10,176 bases of DNA from an uncultured Candidatus Melainabacteria bacterium (lineage in GTDB: Bacteria > Cyanobacteriota > Vampirovibrionia > Gastranaerophilales > Gastranaerophilaceae): assembly GCA_934693215.1 (NCBI GenBank), contig CAKUVB010000050.1:1-10176 (forward strand), written 5' to 3'. A program made the translations under genes and the position numbers. This document shows, piece after piece, positions 6,373 through 10,176 of the stretch. The number at the start of each line of letters is the position of its first letter. Positions within the stretch are counted from its first letter, which is position 1. The notes beneath the pieces were generated by a model that worked only from the letters and a program-made list of their open reading frames with translations, had not been told where the DNA came from and did no database searches.

Positions 6373-6729
6373 CTATGCTAATGAAAGAAGCGATTTTACT
6401 GATTTTGCATTTTCTCTAACTTCTTCATCAGAATGCATATTAATAGTATCATCTAAAATTTTTATAGCTTCTTCTTTGTTTTCAAGGTTTAAAATTTCAT
6501 TAATAGTTGACATAGCAACAACAGGGCTCATATCATTGATGCCTTTTCCTTTGTTTATAATAACAACTTTTAATGCGTCGTGTATATTTTTGCGAACTAA
6601 CATTTGAGATGTTAATTCTCTAACTTCGTCATCAGAAGAGTTTGTTCCTAATTCTTCTAATACAGAAATAGCTTGATTGTCCTCGTGTTGACCTAATGTT
6701 TCGATAATTTTTTTTATTTTTTTATTCAT
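6373..6729 (-). CDS. Small HEAT-like alpha-helical repeat protein
   Basis: This 118-residue, charged, probably cytoplasmic protein has no signal peptide or membrane segment. It contains an internal repeat: residues 20-44 (AISVLEELG...DDEVRELTSQML) and 88-115 (AIKILDDTI...DEEVRENAKSVKSLL) share the pattern A-I-x-x-L...D-x-E-V-R-E, and a weaker middle copy spans about 51-80. The pattern of Ala/Leu on a first helix and VR-x-x-A on a second is that of HEAT or PBS-lyase-type repeats, which usually bind other proteins. Its ATG overlaps the stop of the upstream gene (TAATG) and has a strong SD, AAGGAGG, 7 nt away, so the two are co-translated. A terminator hairpin follows. The function is unknown; a binding or adaptor role with the upstream protein is inference. 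Confidence 0.82.
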   Translation of the reverse strand: MNKKIKKIIETLGQHEDNQAISVLEELGTNSSDDEVRELTSQMLVRKNIHDALKVVIINKGKGINDMSPVVAMSTINEILNLENKEEAIKILDDTINMHSDEEVRENAKSVKSLLSLA

Positions 6730-7247
6730 TATGCAACCTCCTTAGCAGATTTTTTAGACATTTCTAGTCTGTTTTCTTCTACCCAAGTAGATTTCAAATC
6801 TTCAACAGAAGCTTTTGTGTTAATTTGCTTCATACTTAAGATTTTTACACCTTCTTTATTTTCTTCTTTATGACGAATGTGTAAAGAATCAGAAATCTTT
6901 TGTGACATATTATGTCCAATTTCATTTACTTTTTGAGGTAAAGATTTGATTGCTGAGATTGTATTGTTAATACTTGATTTCACGTTTCTTGCAAAATTAA
7001 TGATTGGTTGAGAAATTCTGTGACCAAAGTTTGATACTGCAGAAACAACAGAAGCTGACATCATTCTTAATTTGCTAGCTTCTTTTACTTTGTTGCTTTG
7101 GAAAGTATCAGAAAAAAGAAGTACACTACCTTTGAAAGCTTTACCTCTGAAACTATTGTGCTCAAAAGGATTTGAAGATGTACTTTTTTGTATAAATGGA
7201 GATTTTACTTTTTGAGCTATGTTAGCTCCTATTGCTCTTATTCCCAT
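6729..7247 (-). CDS. Lineage-type protein with N-terminal MGIRAIG and F-x-G...D-x-F-Q-S motifs
   Basis: This 172-residue protein of unknown function has no classical signal peptide. It opens with MGIRAIGANIAQKVKSPF, then has NPFEHNSF (26-33) and the motif FKGSVLLFSDTFQS (38-51). From memory, openings of the type MGIR-x-IG followed by NPFG...FKG...DVFE are widespread in Gastranaerophilales proteins; I cannot check this here. Residues 63-125 are Ser/Asn/Ile-rich and probably amphipathic helices. The C-terminal 50 residues are charged. Its stop overlaps the start of the HEAT-like gene by 1 nt, so the two probably work together. The start at 7247 has a modest SD (GAAAGGG, 10 nt upstream). A TATAAT hexamer and an inverted repeat lie 65-90 nt upstream. 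Confidence 0.75.
   Translation of the reverse strand: MGIRAIGANIAQKVKSPFIQKSTSSNPFEHNSFRGKAFKGSVLLFSDTFQSNKVKEASKLRMMSASVVSAVSNFGHRISQPIINFARNVKSSINNTISAIKSLPQKVNEIGHNMSQKISDSLHIRHKEENKEGVKILSMKQINTKASVEDLKSTWVEENRLEMSKKSAKEVA
6737..6743 (-). promoter_or_regulatory. Strong Shine-Dalgarno of the HEAT-like gene
   Basis: AAGGAGG, 7 nt before the ATG at 6729 and within the last codons of the upstream gene. It supports efficient, coupled translation across the 1-nt overlap. Confidence 0.7.
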
Positions 7248-7311
7248 AGGTCATATACCCTTTCTAATATCTAGTGTTTACTAATCTAGAATAACATAGC
7301 AAGGTTTCAGG

Positions 7312-7335
7312 TAATCATCATAATAGATGATTATA
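7312..7335 (-). promoter_or_regulatory. Inverted repeat overlapping a perfect -10 (operator-like)
   Basis: TAATCATC (7312-7319) and GATGATTA (7326-7333) form a perfect 8-bp inverted repeat with a 6-nt spacer. On the minus strand a perfect TATAAT (7335-7330) overlaps one arm. This would start an mRNA with a leader of about 75 nt for the gene at 7247. The -35 region is poor. Repression by a dimeric regulator is inferred. Confidence 0.35.
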
Positions 7336-7553
7336 TGTACTATACCAAAGTTTGAGTTACAAAAGTTCTAGAATGTACATTATAAAAGAAGTTTGATAGG
7401 TTTTGTTAAAAAATGCGAAATATTACACTACAACCATAGTATATAGATAATTATTATTTAGTATAAAAGTTTTAGTTTAATGTATAGTAATTAAGCATGA
7501 AAATATTATGTTTGCATTTTGAATATTTGAAGAAAGATTAGTTATTGAAAAAT

Positions 7554-7567
7554 TTAATAATTATTAA
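7554..7567. repeat. 14-bp perfect palindrome upstream of the small membrane protein gene
   Basis: TTAATAATTATTAA is fully self-complementary and ends 69 nt before the ATG at 7637. It could be an operator, but pure A/T palindromes arise easily in DNA of this composition. Confidence 0.25.
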
Positions 7568-7624
7568 CAAATACGCAAATTTTTTTATTTATGATTATTT
7601 ATTAAATGAAAATAGTAGACAAAA

Positions 7625-7629
7625 AAGGA
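7625..7629 (+). promoter_or_regulatory. Shine-Dalgarno of the small membrane protein gene
   Basis: AAGGA, 7 nt before the ATG at 7637, supports this start and shows the plus-strand frame is the real one here. Confidence 0.6.
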
Positions 7630-7636
7630 ATTTATA

Positions 7637-7999
7637 ATGGGTATTTCTGCAGACAAATTTACACAAAATAGAGTTGTACAAAATCCATATGTAAAAAAAG
7701 GTGCAAAATTTCTTTATAGAAATATAGTTGGTGCGGTTAAAAAAATTGTACCAGGAATATGCGTAATGACCTGTGCTTTTTATGTAAATCATACTCTTAA
7801 TAATTCAAGTATGGCTCATCAAGGTCAACAGGTTCATCACAATTCGCTTGATGCAGCTAGTTGGGCTTATAAAGCTGGCGAACAAAGGATTAAAGATAGT
7901 TTGCAAATTGTAGAATTGAAGAAACAAATTGCTGCTGATTCTGTAAAAATCTATGAACTAACTAAAAAAGCCGGTTTAGATAAAGCTATTAAGAAATAA
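7637..7999 (+). CDS. Small single-pass membrane protein, unknown function
   Basis: This 120-residue protein has a basic N-terminal third (KKGAKFLYRN at 20-29) followed by one hydrophobic stretch at about 36-53 (IVPGICVMTCAFYV, with Cys42 and Cys46). That suits a single membrane anchor with the positive N-terminus inside. A His/Gln/Ser-rich linker (58-70) follows. Residues 80-118 are charged with heptad-like spacing (IKDSLQIVELKKQIAADSVK), a likely coiled coil. I do not recognise the family. It shares the opening MGI with the divergent neighbour, but little else. Start and frame are supported by an SD 7 nt upstream. Its last 11 nt overlap the 3' end of rimO on the other strand, with no terminator in between. 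Confidence 0.75.
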   Translation: MGISADKFTQNRVVQNPYVKKGAKFLYRNIVGAVKKIVPGICVMTCAFYVNHTLNNSSMAHQGQQVHHNSLDAASWAYKAGEQRIKDSLQIVELKKQIAADSVKIYELTKKAGLDKAIKK

Positions 8000-9293
8000 T
8001 TTCTCCAATCAAATCATATTCATAACAGTCTGTAATTTTAACTTGTTCGATATCTCCAGGGACTACTGGTATATCGGTTTTGATATAAACAACACCATCA
8101 ACTTCTGGTGCATCATATTGGCTTCTTGCAATTATCATTCCGTCATCAGTAACACCTTCAATTATGCAATCAAGGGTTTTTCCTATAAAACTTCTGTTTA
8201 CTTCAAGTGAAATTTCTTGTTGTAATAACATTAACTTTTTCTGACGTTCGTTCATGATTTTTTTAGGAACTAAAGGACGCATATTATATGATGGTGTTCC
8301 TTTTTCACGAGAGTATGTGAAAACACCCATTTTATTAAATTTCATATCTTTAACAAATTCGTAAAGATGTTCAAATTGTTCCTCTGTTTCACTAGGATAA
8401 CCAACTATAAAAGCCGTTCTTATACCGACATTAGGTATATGCTTTCTTATATTATTTACAAGCTCTCTATAATCAAAAGCGGGTCTATTCATTGCTTTTA
8501 GCATATCAGGGTGAGAGTGTTGAAGTGGAATATCCACATATTTAACAACTTTATCGAGTCTTGCAATGGTATCAAGCAAATCATCTGTCATCATTGTTGG
8601 ATAGGCATACATAATTCTAATCCAACCTAAGCCTTCTATTTCATTTAGTTTTTCAAGAAGTTCTTTAAGCATTGGTTTGCCATACAAATCAATACCATAA
8701 GCCGTTGTATCTTGAGCTATCAAAACGATTTCTGAAACCCCTTTTGCCACAAGCTTTTTAGCTTCATCTAAAATATGTTCAATAGTCCTTGAACGATAAT
8801 CGCCACGCAAATACGGGATTATGCAGTAACCACATCTATAGTTACAACCATCAGCGATTTTTAAATATGAACTTGCACCTACGGTAATTTGTTGTCTTTC
8901 AATATTTTCTAGGTATGTATAATCAGGATTTGATGAAATTCGTGCAATATAATCACTGTCAATTTCCTTTAAGATATCAATAAGCTTGTCAATATCGGTT
9001 GGACCTATCATGCCAGCAATCTCAGGGATTTCTTTTTTTAGTTCATCTTTATGTTTTTGAGCTAAACACCCTGCAACAATAACTTTTTTCCCTTCTTCTA
9101 CCATTTCTAGAATAGAATGGATAGATTCTCGTTCAGCATCATTGATAAAAGCACAAGTGTTTACTATAACTATGTCAGATTCGGATTCATCAAGTGTAAT
9201 TCCGTATCCGTTTTGAGCCAGTAGACCTAGCATAATTTCTGAATCAACTAAATTTTTTGCACAACCGTGACTGATTAAAGCTATTTTTTTCAT
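7989..9293 (-). CDS. rimO: Ribosomal protein S12 methylthiotransferase RimO
   Basis: RimO is a radical-SAM enzyme that adds a methylthio group to the conserved Asp of ribosomal protein S12 (Asp88 in E. coli) using two [4Fe-4S] clusters and S-adenosylmethionine. The N-terminal UPF0004 domain has the three cluster ligands Cys11 (HGCAKNLVDSE), Cys47 (NTCAF) and Cys76 (AGCLAQ). The radical-SAM motif C-x3-C-x2-C is Cys150, Cys154, Cys157 (DGCNYRCGYC). The C-terminal TRAM domain covers about 370-432 and carries RSQYDAPEVDG (390-400), which separates RimO from the tRNA-modifying MiaB. At 434 residues it is of normal length, and all key residues are present. The start has no SD but has TATGAT 11 nt upstream. 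It is a single-gene unit, divergent from the 9350 gene and overlapping the 7637-7999 gene by 11 nt at its 3' end. Confidence 0.97.
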   Translation of the reverse strand: MKKIALISHGCAKNLVDSEIMLGLLAQNGYGITLDESESDIVIVNTCAFINDAERESIHSILEMVEEGKKVIVAGCLAQKHKDELKKEIPEIAGMIGPTDIDKLIDILKEIDSDYIARISSNPDYTYLENIERQQITVGASSYLKIADGCNYRCGYCIIPYLRGDYRSRTIEHILDEAKKLVAKGVSEIVLIAQDTTAYGIDLYGKPMLKELLEKLNEIEGLGWIRIMYAYPTMMTDDLLDTIARLDKVVKYVDIPLQHSHPDMLKAMNRPAFDYRELVNNIRKHIPNVGIRTAFIVGYPSETEEQFEHLYEFVKDMKFNKMGVFTYSREKGTPSYNMRPLVPKKIMNERQKKLMLLQQEISLEVNRSFIGKTLDCIIEGVTDDGMIIARSQYDAPEVDGVVYIKTDIPVVPGDIEQVKITDCYEYDLIGEIIS

Positions 9294-9304
9294 AAGATTA
9301 ATTT

Positions 9305-9310
9305 ATCATA
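9305..9310 (-). promoter_or_regulatory. Possible -10 of rimO
   Basis: TATGAT on the minus strand, 11 nt before the rimO ATG, matches 5 of 6 consensus bases. No good -35 is seen at 16-18 nt. A 5' leader of only about 5 nt would follow, in line with the absence of an SD. Confidence 0.3.
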
Positions 9311-9349
9311 AAAATAGCAAAAAAAATATTTACAGGTTTTATTAATAAT

Positions 9350-10057
9350 ATGATTACCCTTTCTCATTTTAATAGATATAATCGAATACCTGCATTGAAG
9401 CCACAAAGTATTTCTCCAAAATTTTGTGGTAGTCCAAATTTGCCTACATTAAATGAAGATGTTTTTCAATCAAGTACTCCACATTATGATATTGAAATAA
9501 AAAGAGGTAAAAAAGTCCCATTAAATCAAGCTAATGTGTGGGCATTGTATGAAGATGAACGATTTGAAAAGTTAATAAAATCAGATGAAGAGGTTAGTAA
9601 ACCTGTTCAGCCGATATTAAATTTGTTAGAACAGTATAAGATTACTCCATCTTTAAAACTGTTTATAGCAGAAAAAATACCTGGAACTAATGAGTTGATT
9701 GATAATATAAATTCAAAATACAACGTAGATTTAAGACAACAACCAAATGTTTATAGATTTGTTGAAAAAGCAGAGGTTGATGCTTTATTAACAAAAGGAG
9801 AGGTTAAGCCTCAAAGATATTTTAATAAATTTGATGTTACAACAAATCCTGAATTAGATTGGAATCAGTATAGAATAACTTTTAAACCAAGTGATAAATT
9901 TTCATTATTAGATGATGCAAATTCAAAAATAAATAAAAATATAGGTGTCGGAAAAGAAGATTATTATTATTTAGAAGATGAAAAATATACAAAAGATGAT
10001 GTTTTAAAAATAGAGAAACTTACTCCAGAAGGTTTGGAGAGTATTGATTTTGAGTGA
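9350..10057 (+). CDS. Unrecognised 235-residue protein with N-terminal F-x-G...D-x-F-Q-S motif
   Basis: I do not recognise a family. The protein is acidic and hydrophilic, with no signal peptide or membrane segment, and the initiator is its only Met, so the start is hard to move. Residues 25-41 read FCGSPNLPTLNEDVFQS, matching the pattern FKG...DTFQS in the protein encoded at 7247-6729; I recall such N-terminal motifs in Gastranaerophilales proteins. Residues 60-125 look alpha-helical. Residues 133-180 have an alternating, domain-like pattern (NVYRFVEKAEVDALLTKGEV, then DWNQYRITFKPSDKFSL). This faintly recalls the R...E-x-x-x-L-x-x-G start of ADP-ribosyltransferase folds, but no catalytic triad can be assigned. 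It has no SD and lies 56 nt from the divergent rimO. Being a real gene is likely; its function is open. Confidence 0.72.
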   Translation: MITLSHFNRYNRIPALKPQSISPKFCGSPNLPTLNEDVFQSSTPHYDIEIKRGKKVPLNQANVWALYEDERFEKLIKSDEEVSKPVQPILNLLEQYKITPSLKLFIAEKIPGTNELIDNINSKYNVDLRQQPNVYRFVEKAEVDALLTKGEVKPQRYFNKFDVTTNPELDWNQYRITFKPSDKFSLLDDANSKINKNIGVGKEDYYYLEDEKYTKDDVLKIEKLTPEGLESIDFE

Positions 10058-10060
10058 TTT

Positions 10061-10097
10061 AATAACTATTTTATGAAAATTATTGGTTATTTTATAT
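10061..10097 (+). terminator. Weak terminator-like structure after the 9350 gene
   Basis: AATAAC (10061-10066) pairs with GTTATT (10086-10091) around a partly paired TTTT/AAAA interior, and T-rich sequence follows. It begins 3 nt past the stop codon. The stem is short and AT-rich, so confidence is low. Confidence 0.3.
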
Positions 10098-10152
10098 TGT
10101 GGTTTATGCAACCCCAAACCTCTCACTAAATATTCTTTCTTTTTTAAGTATT

Positions 10153-10176
10153 ACTGGATTACTTCGCTATCGCTCG
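10153..10176. repeat. Clipped edge of a GC-richer dispersed repeat
   Basis: The last 24 nt are much richer in GC than the surrounding intergenic DNA. Their reverse complement, CGAGCGATAGCGAAGTAATC and so on, matches the widely seen intergenic repeat type containing GCGAGCGAAGCGAAGCAATCC. The element runs off the window, so its length and hairpin cannot be judged. Confidence 0.45.

Larger units (their letters stand above)
7248..7636. other. Divergent intergenic region
   Basis: 389 nt of very AT-rich DNA between divergent genes at 7247 (minus) and 7637 (plus). I see no RNA gene and no convincing ORF. It contains an 8-bp inverted repeat next to a minus-strand TATAAT (7312-7335), a TTCTAGAA palindrome (7366-7373) and a 14-bp palindrome (7554-7567). 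No plus-strand promoter stands out: TATGAT at 7590-7595 has TTAACA 20 nt upstream, a poor spacing. Confidence 0.6.

Noticed and set aside
7248..7636. tRNA, riboswitch or CRISPR in the long AT-rich gap
   Set aside because: There is no GC-rich cloverleaf-like structure, no spaced direct repeats and no recognisable aptamer; only short A/T-rich inverted repeats.
7595..7792. 65-codon minus-strand open frame at the start of the small membrane protein gene
   Set aside because: It is full of Tyr/Phe/Ile as expected from AT-rich complement, has no SD, and the plus-strand gene here has a good SD and a plausible membrane protein.
7989..9293. MiaB (tRNA methylthiotransferase) instead of RimO
   Set aside because: Both share the cluster-binding cysteines, but the R-S-Q-Y-D-A-P-E-V-D-G stretch in the TRAM domain and the H-G-C-A-K-N-L-V-D-S-E opening are RimO hallmarks.

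Overview
The window is AT-rich bacterial DNA with standard genetic code and compact gene spacing. The best guess for the source is a gut member of Candidatus Gastranaerophilales (Vampirovibrionia/Melainabacteria, non-photosynthetic relatives of Cyanobacteria). This rests on the low GC, on a PilB/GspE-like protein next to a GAF histidine kinase, and above all on small proteins with an N-terminal F-x-G...D-x-F-Q-S motif and the opening MGIRAIG, which I recall as typical of that lineage. It is an inference from memory, not a search result.

Layout. (1) 2-2311, plus strand: the 3' part of a large superfamily 1 helicase (UPF1/COG1112 type) with a C-terminal restriction-endonuclease-like domain; its 5' end lies outside the window. 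It converges on (2) a minus-strand three-gene operon, 6089 to 2351: a hybrid histidine kinase, a single-domain response regulator overlapping it by 26 nt, and, 3 nt further on, a PilB/GspE-like protein whose P-loop survives while most other ATPase motifs have decayed. One perfect 16-bp stem between the convergent genes can terminate both. (3) 6090-6372 is intergenic. It holds a minus-strand terminator for the genes upstream and two plus-strand terminator-like hairpins with no plus-strand gene before them, suggesting a small RNA or short peptide unit. (4) 7247 to 6373, minus strand: a lineage-type small protein and a HEAT-like repeat protein, overlapping by 1 nt. (5) 7248-7636 is a divergent regulatory region with two inverted repeats. 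(6) 7637-7999, plus: a small single-pass membrane protein, overlapping tail to tail with (7) rimO, 9293 to 7989, which encodes the ribosomal protein S12 methylthiotransferase. (8) 9350-10057, plus: an unrecognised protein with the same F-x-G...D-x-F-Q-S motif. (9) From 10153 to the window edge the sequence turns GC-richer and looks like the clipped end of a dispersed intergenic repeat.

How they fit together. The only clear functional unit is the kinase/regulator/PilB-like operon. It looks like a phosphorelay tied to a type IV pilus or type II secretion-type protein that may act as a regulator or scaffold rather than as a motor. The helicase-nuclease has an architecture seen in nucleic-acid processing and phage-defence proteins, but no partner gene is visible here. 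The small lineage-type proteins are of unknown function. I see no tRNA, rRNA, CRISPR array, transposase or phage gene.
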